Of a stretch of DNA of 64,000 nucleotides, positions 1 through 8,522 are shown in pieces; within the stretch, counting starts at the first letter, position 1; the number at the start of each line of letters is the position of its first letter. The notes below the pieces were generated by a model. That model searched no databases. It worked only from the letters and a program-made list of their open reading frames with translations, and was not told the origin of the DNA. Source of the DNA: Anaerostipes caccae L1-92 (GTDB lineage Bacteria; Bacillota; Clostridia; Lachnospirales; Lachnospiraceae); the NCBI RefSeq assembly GCF_014467075.1, contig NZ_AP023027.1:3447501-3511500 (forward strand), written 5' to 3'. The translations under genes and the position numbers were made by a program.

Positions 1-234
1 GCGGATATATTTGGGGGAACTCCCGGAAATACTGCCGGAAAACTGCTTTTGGAAAAATGGCCTTATGGAGGATTTCCGTTTGGATGTATCGCAGGAGTTA
101 ATCTTTCACTGCTGATGGAAGCACTGACAATGCGGGAATCTATGGATTTTGCCGCGTTAAAAACTCATTTAATGGCTCTGTTTCCTGAAACAGTTGTGGA
201 TCTGGAGACTGCACTGAATCTGCAGCCACAGTAA
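1..234 (+). CDS. PTS mannose-family EIIA component, C-terminal fragment
   Basis: The reading frame is open from the first base of the window and stops at 232-234, so only the last 77 residues are visible. They contain DIFGGTPGNTA and GVNLSLLMEA. These match two conserved elements of mannose-family EIIA domains, the D-[LI]-F-G-G-[ST]-P-x-N turn and the G-V-N-L-P-x-L-x-E helix start. EIIA is the cytoplasmic domain that takes phosphate from HPr and passes it to EIIB. The phosphorylated histidine would lie near the N-terminus, outside the window. The matching IIB and IIC-IID genes lie 2 to 6 kb downstream on the same strand, so this is probably the EIIA of that system. The family call is firm; the substrate is unknown. 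Confidence 0.85.
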   Translation, partial: ADIFGGTPGNTAGKLLLEKWPYGGFPFGCIAGVNLSLLMEALTMRESMDFAALKTHLMALFPETVVDLETALNLQPQ

Positions 235-247
235 GAAAGAAGGACAC

Positions 248-715
248 ATGGCAAAAGCAGATAGAAAAGAGATTAATTTAAGACTACTGGACCTGAATTA
301 TCTGATGGGGAAACGGGACTTTCTATGCCAGACTTGGTGTCAGAAAACAGGAAGATCCTATTCTGTCTATCAGGTATTGGATAAGCTTTTAAGGGAATCG
401 GGGGGAGTCGCACCGTCAGAATTGGCAGATGATTTATTCATTCCGCGCCAGACCATGACAGGAATCCTGGATGGCCTTGAGAATCTTGGATTTGTTGTGC
501 GCTGCCAGCACGCCACAGACAGGAGGAAAAAAATTATTAAGCTGTCTGAAGAGGGAAAAGTGTATGCTGAGGAGACTCTTTCGGCCATGAGAGAGCGGGA
601 AATCAGGGCATATAAAAGACTAACAGAAGACGAACAAAAGATACTGAATAGTCTGCTCAGCCGTTATGTATCAAGTTTGGAAAAAGAGATGACTGACAGA
701 AAACAGATAAAATAA
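248..715 (+). CDS. MarR family transcriptional regulator
   Basis: A 155-residue protein, normal for a MarR dimer. Residues about 35-110 form the winged helix: SVYQVLDKLL and GVAPSELADDL, then the recognition-helix stretch RQTMTGILDGLENLGFV, then a wing containing the conserved DRR (TDRRKKIIKLSEEG). The N- and C-terminal helices would form the dimer interface. The start at 248 follows an AAGGA ribosome binding site and lies 13 bases after the EIIA stop, so the two are probably cotranscribed. A hairpin terminator follows directly, separating it from the dehydrogenase gene. It may control the downstream PTS and dehydrogenase operon through the palindrome at 793-804. The ligand is unknown. Confidence 0.9.
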   Translation: MAKADRKEINLRLLDLNYLMGKRDFLCQTWCQKTGRSYSVYQVLDKLLRESGGVAPSELADDLFIPRQTMTGILDGLENLGFVVRCQHATDRRKKIIKLSEEGKVYAEETLSAMREREIRAYKRLTEDEQKILNSLLSRYVSSLEKEMTDRKQIK

Positions 716-728
716 TAGAATAACCACA

Positions 729-760
729 GGAGTACCGGAAAATCTGGTACTCCTTTTTTT
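729..760 (+). terminator. Rho-independent terminator after the MarR gene
   Basis: Perfect 8-bp stem GGAGTACC (729-736) with GGTACTCC (746-753), 9-base loop, followed by seven T. It ends the EIIA-MarR transcript. Confidence 0.9.
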
Positions 761-792
761 GTGTCAAATTCACAAAAAATCAGGAATGATAT

Positions 793-804
793 TGTAACGA
801 TACA
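793..804. promoter_or_regulatory. Candidate operator palindrome (TGTAACGATACA)
   Basis: TGTAACGATACA is a 12-base near palindrome with ten of twelve positions symmetric. It lies 30 bases upstream of the -35 box of the promoter driving the dehydrogenase/PTS operon. Size and symmetry fit a winged-helix regulator site, and the MarR gene is next door. Assigning MarR to it is inference. Confidence 0.35.
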
Positions 805-833
805 CTAAATAAATCGAGTGGAAATAAAATCCT

Positions 834-862
834 TTGACAGATAATACGAAATAGGATAATAT
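834..862 (+). promoter_or_regulatory. Promoter of the dehydrogenase/PTS operon
   Basis: TTGACA (834-839), 17-base spacer, TAATAT (857-862). Close to the sigma-A consensus. Transcription would start near 869, about 50 bases before the ATG at 920. Confidence 0.8.
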
Positions 863-919
863 GAAAATGTAAAGTATGAAACGGTAGGATATAACATGAG
901 AGAATGAAAGGAGTAAAAA

Positions 920-2104
920 ATGCTGAATTTTGAGTACTGCAGTCCAACAAGCTATATTTTTGGCAAAGGCAGAGAGAGGGAAACCGGAAGCTACATAAAA
1001 CCATATACTAATAAAAATAAAGTACTGATCGTTTATGATACCGAAAGAATCACAGAGTGCGGCCTCCTGAAAACAGTAACAGACAGTCTTGAGGAAGAAA
1101 AAATTTCTTGGTGCAAGCTTTCAGGGGTCGTACCCAACCCGAGATTTTCCCTTGTAAAACACGGAATTGATTTGGTAAAGCAAGAACGGGCTGACTTTGT
1201 CCTCGGTATTGGAGGAGGAAGTGTGTTGGATACAGCCAAGGCCATAGGCGCAGGAGCCGCTTATGATGGGGATGCATGGGACTTATGCACCGGGACTTAT
1301 GCAGAGAGATCACTTCCGGTAGGGGCAATTCTCACCCTGGCTGCCACAGGCAGTGAAGGAAGTATGTTTTCTGTGATCTCAGACGATCAAACTGGAGAAA
1401 AACTTGGAATTGCAGGGGAAGCAATCCGGCCAAAGTTTGCTGTGCTGAATCCGGAGCTGACTTATTCCCTGCCGGCATTTCAGACGGCCTGCGGGGCCTG
1501 TGATATGATGAGCCATATTATGGAAAACTATTTTACAAATTCAAAAGGGACATTTATGATTGACCGGCTCATTGAAGGCCTTTTAAAGACCGTCATTGAA
1601 TATACCCCCATCGCGCTGCGAGAGCCGGATAACTATGAAGCACGGGCAGCTCTTATGTGGGCAAGCAGTCTTGCCAATAACGGCTCAATGGGCCTTGGAA
1701 GAATCAGTGACACTGGAATTCATGCCGCTGCTCAGGCAATCGGAGGGAAATTTGATAAGACACATGGGGCTACAATTGCTCTTGTAATTCCGCCGATCAT
1801 GAAAAAGCTGTATAAGAAAAACCTGGGAAGATACGTGCAATATGCATCAAAGGTGTGGGGAATCGAACCAAACCTTGATCATCCGGAGGAAACAGCTCTG
1901 AAAGGGATCTTAAAAACACAAACCTTTTTTAAAGAAATTGGCCTTCCATCTAAAATGTCTGATCTGGGGATCAAGAATCCGGCAGAATATGTAGATGAAC
2001 TAACAGAATCTGTAGATATTGATATGTGGCAGGCAACACCAGGTTATACCGTAGGAATTACAAAAGAAGAACTTAGAGAAGTTTTTAAAGAAACAGCCGA
2101 ATAG
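920..2104 (+). CDS. Iron-containing alcohol dehydrogenase
   Basis: 394 residues, typical of group III metal-dependent alcohol dehydrogenases (FucO/BDH type), which interconvert aldehydes or ketones and alcohols with NAD(P)H in the cytoplasm. The nucleotide-binding loop GIGGGSVLDTAKAI is at about residues 96-109. Metal ligands are visible as Asp195 and His199 (DMMSH), His268 (GIHAAAQ) and His282 (THGA). An AAGGAG ribosome binding site precedes the ATG by 6 bases. It is first in the operon continuing into the IIC-IID permease, aldolase, second dehydrogenase and IIB. In that setting it could reduce an aldehyde released by the aldolase, as lactaldehyde reductase does in deoxysugar pathways. The real substrate cannot be read from sequence. 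Confidence 0.9.
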   Translation: MLNFEYCSPTSYIFGKGRERETGSYIKPYTNKNKVLIVYDTERITECGLLKTVTDSLEEEKISWCKLSGVVPNPRFSLVKHGIDLVKQERADFVLGIGGGSVLDTAKAIGAGAAYDGDAWDLCTGTYAERSLPVGAILTLAATGSEGSMFSVISDDQTGEKLGIAGEAIRPKFAVLNPELTYSLPAFQTACGACDMMSHIMENYFTNSKGTFMIDRLIEGLLKTVIEYTPIALREPDNYEARAALMWASSLANNGSMGLGRISDTGIHAAAQAIGGKFDKTHGATIALVIPPIMKKLYKKNLGRYVQYASKVWGIEPNLDHPEETALKGILKTQTFFKEIGLPSKMSDLGIKNPAEYVDELTESVDIDMWQATPGYTVGITKEELREVFKETAE

Positions 2105-2123
2105 GCAGGAAAGGAGGAACGCC

Positions 2124-3722
2124 ATGGAAATCACAATATTGCAGGCAGTTTTAATAGGACTGTTTTACTGGCTCGCACAAAGTATTGCACCATATGGTTC
2201 TATTGCATTTTCACCGCTTCCCTGTGCAGTATGGGCCGGACTGGTCATGGGAGATGTAACTCACGGGGTTATGATTGGAGCCAGTATTCAGCTCATTTAC
2301 CTTGGTATGATTTATGCGGGAGGGCAGGTGGCCTCTGATGAGACGGCAGCTACACTCATTGCCGTTCCTATCATCCTACAATCCGGAATGCCGATTCAGT
2401 CTGCTGTGGCAGTGGCAATCCCTGTGGGAGTGCTCATGGGACAGCTGCAGAATATTCAGCAGATTGTCATGACTGGAGTAGCACATCTGGCAGATCGGTA
2501 TGCAGAAAAAGGAGACACGAAAAAAATCTATCTCTGTGCTTTTCTATATCCCCAGCTGGTCCGGATTGTACTGCGCTTTATCCCTTTGTCGCTGGCCGTA
2601 TACCTGGGAAGCCCGTTTGTAAAACATGTACTCACAATAATTCCGGACTTCATTATGAATGGTCTTACCGTAGCTGGAAGCATTATGCCCGCAGTTGGAT
2701 TTGGAATTGTAGCCTTTGTAATTGGACAGCCAATTCTTCTTCCATTTTTTGTTATAGGTTTTTTCCTTGTCAAATACACGGGGGTATCTACAATCGGAGC
2801 CGCAATTGCCGGTGGTTTCATAGCGTTTTTATTCTATCTGTTTACTGTTAAATATGTAAAACAGGAACCGGAAGAACAAGAAGAAGAAATTCCGGTTGTT
2901 TCCCACAGCCTTTTGACAAAACGTGATGTAAGAAAATCTTTTATACTATGGAATATTTTTGCCGCAACCAGCCAAAATTATGAACGCCAGATGGGTATGT
3001 CTTTTTGTGCCTCTTTTATTCCTTGTCTGAAGAAAATGTATAAAGACAACACAGAAGGCCTGAAAGATGCATTAAAGAGGCATCTGGAATTTTATAACAC
3101 AGAAGCTACTCTTGGTTCCACAATTTCAGGAATTGCCCTGGCCATGGAAGAACAAAAAGCCATGGGAAATCCTGTGGAAGGAGAAATGATTACGGGAGTG
3201 AAAACCGGCCTTATGGGTCCCTTTGCAGGAATCGGTGATTCGATTATCTGGGGAACCATGCAGCCGCTGCTGACCGGCCTCTTCCTGGCGGGAGCAGCAA
3301 AGGGTTCTGTAATTTCTGCGCTTGCACCCTGGACAATTTTTATCATTATTCAGATTGTTGTCTCTTACCGTACATGGATGACAGGATACAATCTGGGAGC
3401 AAAATCTGCAACCAAACTGCTTGGCAGCGGCGGATTCAAAAAACTGATCACAACAGTCAGTGTTTTCGGGCTTTTTATGATGGGTGCACTGGCGGCAGGC
3501 TTTATCAGTGTTAAAATTCCATTTGCGGTAACAACAAAAGCAGGAGAGTTTGCAGTACAGAAAATTCTGGACGGATTGGCACCCGGATTGGTTCCTCTGG
3601 CAATATTGACTGGAACCTATCTATTTACACGAAAATATAAAAGCTTTTTAAAAACCGCCGTCATGGTACTTGCTGTGGGCCTGGTTTTGGGGAGCCTTGG
3701 TATACTGGCAGTAATTTCATAA
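2124..3722 (+). CDS. PTS mannose-family permease, fused IIC and IID domains
   Basis: A single 532-residue membrane protein. Residues 1 to about 245 are IIC-like: QAVLIGLFYWLAQS, then the conserved GLVMGDVTHGVMIGASIQLIYLG and GGQVASDETAATLIA region, with several membrane spans. An acidic linker (QEPEEQEEEIP) follows, then a IID domain from about residue 262 to the end with NYERQMGMSFCASFIPCL, a cytoplasmic helical part, TGLMGPFAGIGDSI and C-terminal membrane spans. IIC and IID are normally separate proteins of about 260 and 280 residues that form the sugar channel, so this is a natural fusion. The start follows AAGGAGG. The partner IIB is five genes' length downstream in the same operon and EIIA lies upstream. 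Substrate unknown. Confidence 0.93.
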   Translation: MEITILQAVLIGLFYWLAQSIAPYGSIAFSPLPCAVWAGLVMGDVTHGVMIGASIQLIYLGMIYAGGQVASDETAATLIAVPIILQSGMPIQSAVAVAIPVGVLMGQLQNIQQIVMTGVAHLADRYAEKGDTKKIYLCAFLYPQLVRIVLRFIPLSLAVYLGSPFVKHVLTIIPDFIMNGLTVAGSIMPAVGFGIVAFVIGQPILLPFFVIGFFLVKYTGVSTIGAAIAGGFIAFLFYLFTVKYVKQEPEEQEEEIPVVSHSLLTKRDVRKSFILWNIFAATSQNYERQMGMSFCASFIPCLKKMYKDNTEGLKDALKRHLEFYNTEATLGSTISGIALAMEEQKAMGNPVEGEMITGVKTGLMGPFAGIGDSIIWGTMQPLLTGLFLAGAAKGSVISALAPWTIFIIIQIVVSYRTWMTGYNLGAKSATKLLGSGGFKKLITTVSVFGLFMMGALAAGFISVKIPFAVTTKAGEFAVQKILDGLAPGLVPLAILTGTYLFTRKYKSFLKTAVMVLAVGLVLGSLGILAVIS

Positions 3723-3735
3723 AGGAGGAATCATA

Positions 3736-4623
3736 ATGTTAGTGACAATGAAAGAATTATTAAAAGATGCAATGGAAGAAGGTTATGCAGTATGCGCTTC
3801 AAATGTTTGGTATGAGTGGTCCACTCAGGCTGCTTTAGATGCTGCAGAGGAAAGCGGAAGCCCTCTGATTTTGAACTATAATTATATGCCTAATGTTTAC
3901 AGATTTATGGATTATGCCAAACGGTGGGCAGAAAAGGTTAGTGTACCTGTCGCCATTAACCATGATCACGGGGCCACATTCGAAGAGGCAATGCATTGTA
4001 TTCACGCAGGCTTCACCTCTGTTATGGCAGACCGTTCAGACTTGCCCTTTGAGGAGAATATCCGTCAGGTAACTGAGATTGTAAAGGCAGCCCATGCCTG
4101 CGGAGTTACTGTAGAGGGTGAACTGGGACATGTTGGAGAGGCAGATCAGGAGGACAATCTAAATACAGCTCTTTATACAGATCCCGATCAAGCGGCAGAA
4201 TATGTGGATAGGACTGGAGTTGACTGTCTGGCTGTGGCTATTGGGACTGCTCACGGAAAATATAATAAGGGAATTGTGCCAAAGATTGATTTTGATCGTC
4301 TGAGAGCTATCGAAGAAAAGGTAAGTATCCCTTTGGTACTCCACGGAGGTTCCGGCGGAGGTGACGAAAATCTTGGAAAAGCGGCCAAAACACATATTTG
4401 TAAAATAAATGTGTTTACTGATCTGCACGATGCCGCAAAAGATGCCATGATAGAAGCAGGCTTTGAAGGAAAATATCTGCCTGAAATTGATGACATTGCC
4501 TATTTTGCTTACAAAGATAAGTTAAAATATTACTTAAATTTGTTCGGCTCCGCCGGCAAGGCAAAAAAATACAGAGAGATTGCCCCTTTGGAAGAAGGAA
4601 CGGAGAGGAGTGTTCTTAAATAA
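3736..4623 (+). CDS. Class II ketose-bisphosphate aldolase
   Basis: 295 residues, the usual size for class II (zinc-dependent) fructose- or tagatose-bisphosphate aldolases. The metal and catalytic pattern is visible: His76-Asp77-His78 in HDHG, VEGELG, His173 in GTAHGKY, His203 in LVLHGGSGG, and the phosphate-binding segment KINVFTD. These enzymes split a ketose (bis)phosphate into dihydroxyacetone phosphate and an aldehyde. The ATG follows AAAGGAGG and sits 13 bases after the permease gene. The last base of its stop is the first base of the next start (TAATG), so translation is coupled to the zinc dehydrogenase. It is probably the cleavage step of this PTS pathway. Whether the substrate is a bisphosphate or a deoxy monophosphate is open. 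Confidence 0.9.
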   Translation: MLVTMKELLKDAMEEGYAVCASNVWYEWSTQAALDAAEESGSPLILNYNYMPNVYRFMDYAKRWAEKVSVPVAINHDHGATFEEAMHCIHAGFTSVMADRSDLPFEENIRQVTEIVKAAHACGVTVEGELGHVGEADQEDNLNTALYTDPDQAAEYVDRTGVDCLAVAIGTAHGKYNKGIVPKIDFDRLRAIEEKVSIPLVLHGGSGGGDENLGKAAKTHICKINVFTDLHDAAKDAMIEAGFEGKYLPEIDDIAYFAYKDKLKYYLNLFGSAGKAKKYREIAPLEEGTERSVLK

Positions 4624-5669
4624 TGAAAGCAAAAACAGCAGTCCTTATAAAAGACCATACGGCAGAAGTACATGAAAGGGAGCTGGGAGAGATCGGAGAT
4701 CATCAAGTTCTGGTAAAATTGGACACATGCAATCTTTGCACTACTGATTATCAGCAGTGGATGGGCCTTAGGGAAAAACAGGGCTACCCTATGGCCGGAG
4801 GCCACGAAAATTCAGGAATTGTTACAGCTGCTGGGAAAGATGTTAAAAACATAGTTGTGGGAGACAGGGTGGCTTTCGGTTACATTTTCTGCGGAGACTG
4901 CCCTGCCTGCCGGGCAGGAAATACATTTGAGTGTACAAATATTGATTTTGATGCCGTATCACCGGACGGATATAAAGGTGATATGGGAATCGCAACTTAT
5001 AAATTGGCAGATGCAAAATATACAATCAAAGTATCTAATCAACTGGAACCTGCCCAGGCCGGCTTCGTAGAACCATTGGGAACCGTAATCCACGGAATTA
5101 AAAAGCTGCACATCCAGCCACAAGAAGACGTTGTTGTTGTCGGGGCGGGTACCATGGGTCTTCTTAATGCATTGACCGCCAGAGCATATGGGGCAAGAGT
5201 TATTGTCAGTGAATTGACAGAAAAGAAACTGAAACGTGCAGAATCTATGGGATTTGAAACTATACATGCAAAGGAGACGGAACCAGCTGACGCAGTATTT
5301 GATCTGACAAAAGGAAAAGGCGCCGACATTGTGATCGGTGCAGTGGGAGCAACAAAAGCGTATGACCAATGTCTTCAAATGCTCAGAGAACACAGAGGAA
5401 AATTCCTTGTATTTGCAGCAGGATATCCGGAACCCGAACTGCACATAAGTCCAAATGACATTCATTACCGCCAGATCCAAATCATCGGGACCATGGGCGG
5501 AGGGATCGGCGACTTTGAGGAGGCAGCAAAACTTTTAAGTAATGGGACCATCGATGTCAGCGGATGCCTGGAAGGGATAACAATCGGATTAAAAGATATC
5601 CAGAAAGCTTTTGAAGCAGCATCCGCACCTGATGCTTACCGTGTAACTGTAGACTGCCAAGACGTATAA
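4623..5669 (+). CDS. Zinc-dependent medium-chain dehydrogenase (polyol dehydrogenase-like)
   Basis: 348 residues, typical MDR superfamily size. Catalytic zinc ligands are Cys39 and His61-Glu62 (GGHENSG). The structural zinc lobe is the four-cysteine stretch CGDCPACRAGNTFEC at about residues 93-107. The Rossmann motif VVVGAGTMGLLNA is at about 170. The pattern resembles sorbitol, galactitol-1-phosphate and threonine dehydrogenases. With a PTS and an aldolase in the same operon, a likely role is oxidising an imported sugar alcohol phosphate to a ketose phosphate. The start overlaps the aldolase stop by one base, with GGAG upstream. Substrate is inference; the family is certain. Confidence 0.9.
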   Translation: MKAKTAVLIKDHTAEVHERELGEIGDHQVLVKLDTCNLCTTDYQQWMGLREKQGYPMAGGHENSGIVTAAGKDVKNIVVGDRVAFGYIFCGDCPACRAGNTFECTNIDFDAVSPDGYKGDMGIATYKLADAKYTIKVSNQLEPAQAGFVEPLGTVIHGIKKLHIQPQEDVVVVGAGTMGLLNALTARAYGARVIVSELTEKKLKRAESMGFETIHAKETEPADAVFDLTKGKGADIVIGAVGATKAYDQCLQMLREHRGKFLVFAAGYPEPELHISPNDIHYRQIQIIGTMGGGIGDFEEAAKLLSNGTIDVSGCLEGITIGLKDIQKAFEAASAPDAYRVTVDCQDV

Positions 5670-5687
5670 AAAGAGGGGGTGACAAAT

Positions 5688-6188
5688 ATGTATCCATCGT
5701 TAGTAAGAATTGATAATAAATTAATTCACGGTCAGGTAGTGACAGGCTGGGTGAAGAAAAATGGAGTAAAGAGAATCATTATTGTGGATGACGCAACTAA
5801 AAATGATTCGTTTATGAAACAGATTTTTGACATGGCAAAGCCCCCGGGAACTACTCTGGAAATTCTCTCGGCCGAAGAAGCTGCACAAAAATGGAAAGAT
5901 GACAAACTTGGTATCAAGACGTCCACTCTTGTTTTATTCAAAGATGTGGAGAGAGCATATACAGCCTTCATGAATGGATTTCGGTATCAGGAACTGCAAA
6001 TTGGATGTATTGGCGGAGGGCCTGGGAGAATTAATCTGGTGGGACCTGTCTGCGTCAGTGAAGCAGAGGCCGGGATGCTGACAGAAATGAAGTCCTGCGG
6101 CCTGGATATTTATTTACAGTCCACGGAACAGACAAAAAGAGTGTCTTGGAGTTCTATACAAGAGAGATTTTTTTCGGGAACCAAATAA
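5688..6188 (+). CDS. PTS mannose-family EIIB component
   Basis: 166 residues, the normal length for mannose-family IIB. The phosphorylation site is the histidine of RIDNKLIHGQV near residue 14. EIIB takes phosphate from EIIA and gives it to the sugar passing through IIC-IID. The ATG at 5688 is preferred over the in-frame GTG at 5679 because the AGAGGGGG ribosome binding site ends at 5679, the right distance from the ATG. It is the last gene of the operon, 18 bases after the dehydrogenase, and a hairpin follows the stop codon. Its distance from the other PTS subunits is unusual, since IIB normally sits beside IIA or IIC. Confidence 0.93.
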   Translation: MYPSLVRIDNKLIHGQVVTGWVKKNGVKRIIIVDDATKNDSFMKQIFDMAKPPGTTLEILSAEEAAQKWKDDKLGIKTSTLVLFKDVERAYTAFMNGFRYQELQIGCIGGGPGRINLVGPVCVSEAEAGMLTEMKSCGLDIYLQSTEQTKRVSWSSIQERFFSGTK

Positions 6189-6217
6189 CAGAAAGGCCGG
6201 CGTAAGCCGGCTTTCTG
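6189..6217 (+). terminator. Hairpin after the first PTS operon
   Basis: CAGAAAGGCCGGC (6189-6201) pairs with GCCGGCTTTCTG (6206-6217) around a GTAA loop with one bulged G. A strong hairpin at the stop codon, but without a real T run, so termination may be partial or it may act as an mRNA 3' end stabiliser. I see nothing gene-like in 6218-6429. Confidence 0.6.
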
Positions 6218-6429
6218 TATAACTATCTTTCATCTATACATTCCATTCTTTTTTTTACATTGAATAAACTCAAATAGGTATCCATGAATCAATTATTCTG
6301 GACCTGAACTTTTAGAATATACAGCTGTTTACTTATGTATTCTGCCTTACAATCCGTGGTGATTTTTTATACCTCTCTGCTCTCATCTTCTAAGTTTCAT
6401 TTATCTCTACATGCAGCAGCACAATATTT

Positions 6430-7011
6430 CTAAATACTCTTCCTGTTTTTGAAAATTATTTTGTTCAGATAAAACATGGCACAGCCTATCATCACCACAG
6501 CAGCGGAAAGCAGCAGCACAAACGATACACAGTAAACATAACCATGTTCTTTTATATCCAGAAAAAAGTAGATATAATCTCCCGTTACATTTCCATATGC
6601 CGCCGCAAATAACAGATAGAGCAGCGGAGCGATCATAACAGAGAAAATCTGTCTGCTTTTTTGTACAAAGTTCATATTGCAGAAGAGAAAAAAATAAAAT
6701 ACCATGAAAACAGGATTGAGAAAATGCAGGAACATAAATAAGCCGTTAAATTTAAATTGACCGGTAAATGCCGTGCACACCATGAGGACCAGAAATAACA
6801 GCATCGTGCAGTCAAAATACAGAATCTGCGGAACATTCTTTCCTGCAAATCTTAAAAGAAGGGTTCCGAACAGAAAAATACCGGCAGAAAAATTACTGAG
6901 AAAGGTCAGTTCATGCATATGTCCCGGCCTTCCCCAATAAGCGTATAAAGCAGTGGAAACAAATACTACAGCCAGCCCCAGCGCTGCCGGCTGCATAAAC
7001 CTCTTTTCCAT
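6430..7011 (-). CDS. Six-span membrane protein, Pr6Pr/FAR-17a-like
   Basis: 193 residues, almost entirely hydrophobic, with about six membrane segments and short loops. The pattern LTFLSNFSAGIF near residue 36, FLHFLNPVFMVFYFF near 95, and a late YFFLDI-x5-YVYC followed by a last span reminds me of the Pr6Pr / FAR-17a-AIG1-like membrane families, where these positions carry Asn, His and Asp. The assignment is from memory of the pattern and is tentative; function in bacteria is unknown. It lies 100 bases downstream of the MATE gene on the same strand and might share its transcript. The start has only a weak ribosome binding site. Confidence 0.6.
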   Translation of the reverse strand: MEKRFMQPAALGLAVVFVSTALYAYWGRPGHMHELTFLSNFSAGIFLFGTLLLRFAGKNVPQILYFDCTMLLFLVLMVCTAFTGQFKFNGLFMFLHFLNPVFMVFYFFLFCNMNFVQKSRQIFSVMIAPLLYLLFAAAYGNVTGDYIYFFLDIKEHGYVYCVSFVLLLSAAVVMIGCAMFYLNKIIFKNRKSI

Positions 7012-7111
7012 TCCGCTGCCTCCCGAACGTCTGACTCTGTTCTTACACTATATTCATCTATTCACTAAAAAATTACCGATAGAAACAGAACGTGCAATGA
7101 TAAGATAAAAC

Positions 7112-8431
7112 CTATTCTATTTCTCTCGTGATATTTCTGATCCAGCTGCAGTTTTTATATCTGCCCCAGATGATCGGAATTTTCACCAGCTCATCGCTCA
7201 TCAGGAGTGCGTACACAACCGGTACACTGCAGTGGAATACAAAAGCTGCTGCCGCTCCAAGCAAAACAGAACATCCCCACATAGCCGTCAGGTCTATGAT
7301 CAGTCCGAATCTGGTATCTCCGCCGGAACGGAAAATCCCCACGATCACAGTTTCATCCAGGGTCTGGGCAACCGCATAGTAAGCCATTACACACATCATA
7401 AACCGCAGGTAATCCTTGGTTAACGGCGTCATAGCCATTACCATTATGATCATCTGAGAGGATAAGAGAATGATCACAGCGCTTCCGATTCCCAGAAGAA
7501 TGCTGAGTTTTACAAAACGCTCCGCATAGGCTCTGGCATGCTGATACTTCTTCTCCCCGATGGTTTTCCCCAGATAAATTGCTGCCGCATTAGAGATTCC
7601 GAAACTCACGACCATAGACATCTCTTTTGTGACCTGAGCCACTGAATTTGCAGCTACCGCCGCACTCCCCATGTGCCCAAGGATCGCTGTACTCGCAGAG
7701 TTGGCAATTCCCCACAAGACTTCATTTAAGATCACAGGGACTGCACACACAAGGAAATCTTTCAGCAGCCCGGAGTCCATATGGAAAAAGTATTTCATGC
7801 GAAAAAGAATTTCCCTGTTATAGATTTTTGCATATCCGATTACGAGGATCAGTTCCAGAATTCTTGCCAGAAGCGTTGCTAAGGCGGCTCCCCTTATCCC
7901 CATTGCAGGGCAGCCGAACATTCCAAAAATAAAAACCGCATTTAAGATTACATTGCAGATCAAAGAGCTTAAGTATACTGCCGTCGCAACTTTAATGCGC
8001 TCCACACTCCGCATAATATACAGATACACATCAGTAATTCCGATGGCTATATAAGAAAACGCCAAAATCCGCAGATACTTGACTCCTTCTCTGATCACTT
8101 CGGATTCATTGGTAAAAATCCTGATCAGCGTTTCAGGCATCAGAAGGGATACCAGCGTGAATATGGCAGTCACTGCGACTGCCATGCACATTCCCATAGC
8201 GAGTATCCTCTCGATGGTTTTTTTATCACCTTTCCCCCAGTACTGGGCAGTAAGTACAGTTGCCCCGGAGGTTAAACCAAAAAGGAACAGGGACATAATA
8301 TACTGCACCTGTCTGGCAAGTGAGGACGCAGACAACGCAGTCTCTCCCACCTTTCCCAGCATAAACACATCGCAGGCGCTGACGCCTGTATTGATCAGGT
8401 TCTGCAAGGCCATCGGAATTACGAGGGCCAT
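7112..8431 (-). CDS. MATE family multidrug/cation exporter (start uncertain)
   Basis: 439 residues from the ATG at 8431, about twelve membrane spans, with MATE features: a first helix ending in PMALQNLINTGVSACDVFMLGKVGE, then ALSASSLARQVQY, and a second repeat beginning about residue 220. Such proteins export drugs or metabolites using sodium or proton gradients. The start is odd. The frame stays open for about 39 codons upstream, and the residues just before the ATG (NWKSFYKGV) resemble the usual MATE N-terminus, but this extension has no ATG, GTG or TTG, only ATT codons. Either a rare ATT is used, the N-terminus is shorter than usual, or a start was lost. It follows the HAD gene by about 90 bases. 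Confidence 0.85.
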   Translation of the reverse strand: MALVIPMALQNLINTGVSACDVFMLGKVGETALSASSLARQVQYIMSLFLFGLTSGATVLTAQYWGKGDKKTIERILAMGMCMAVAVTAIFTLVSLLMPETLIRIFTNESEVIREGVKYLRILAFSYIAIGITDVYLYIMRSVERIKVATAVYLSSLICNVILNAVFIFGMFGCPAMGIRGAALATLLARILELILVIGYAKIYNREILFRMKYFFHMDSGLLKDFLVCAVPVILNEVLWGIANSASTAILGHMGSAAVAANSVAQVTKEMSMVVSFGISNAAAIYLGKTIGEKKYQHARAYAERFVKLSILLGIGSAVIILLSSQMIIMVMAMTPLTKDYLRFMMCVMAYYAVAQTLDETVIVGIFRSGGDTRFGLIIDLTAMWGCSVLLGAAAAFVFHCSVPVVYALLMSDELVKIPIIWGRYKNCSWIRNITREIE

Positions 8432-8522
8432 GACCCCTTTATAGAAACTTTTCCAGTTAATATCCGGCTCATTACTATTATATTTTTTGTTATAACGATC
8501 GCTTACAATTTTATCACCGACT

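Noticed and set aside
4959..5480. 173-codon open frame on the minus strand opposite the zinc dehydrogenase
   Set aside because: Cys/Phe/Ser-rich translation typical of an antisense shadow, no ribosome binding site, and fully covered by a gene with all zinc ligands.
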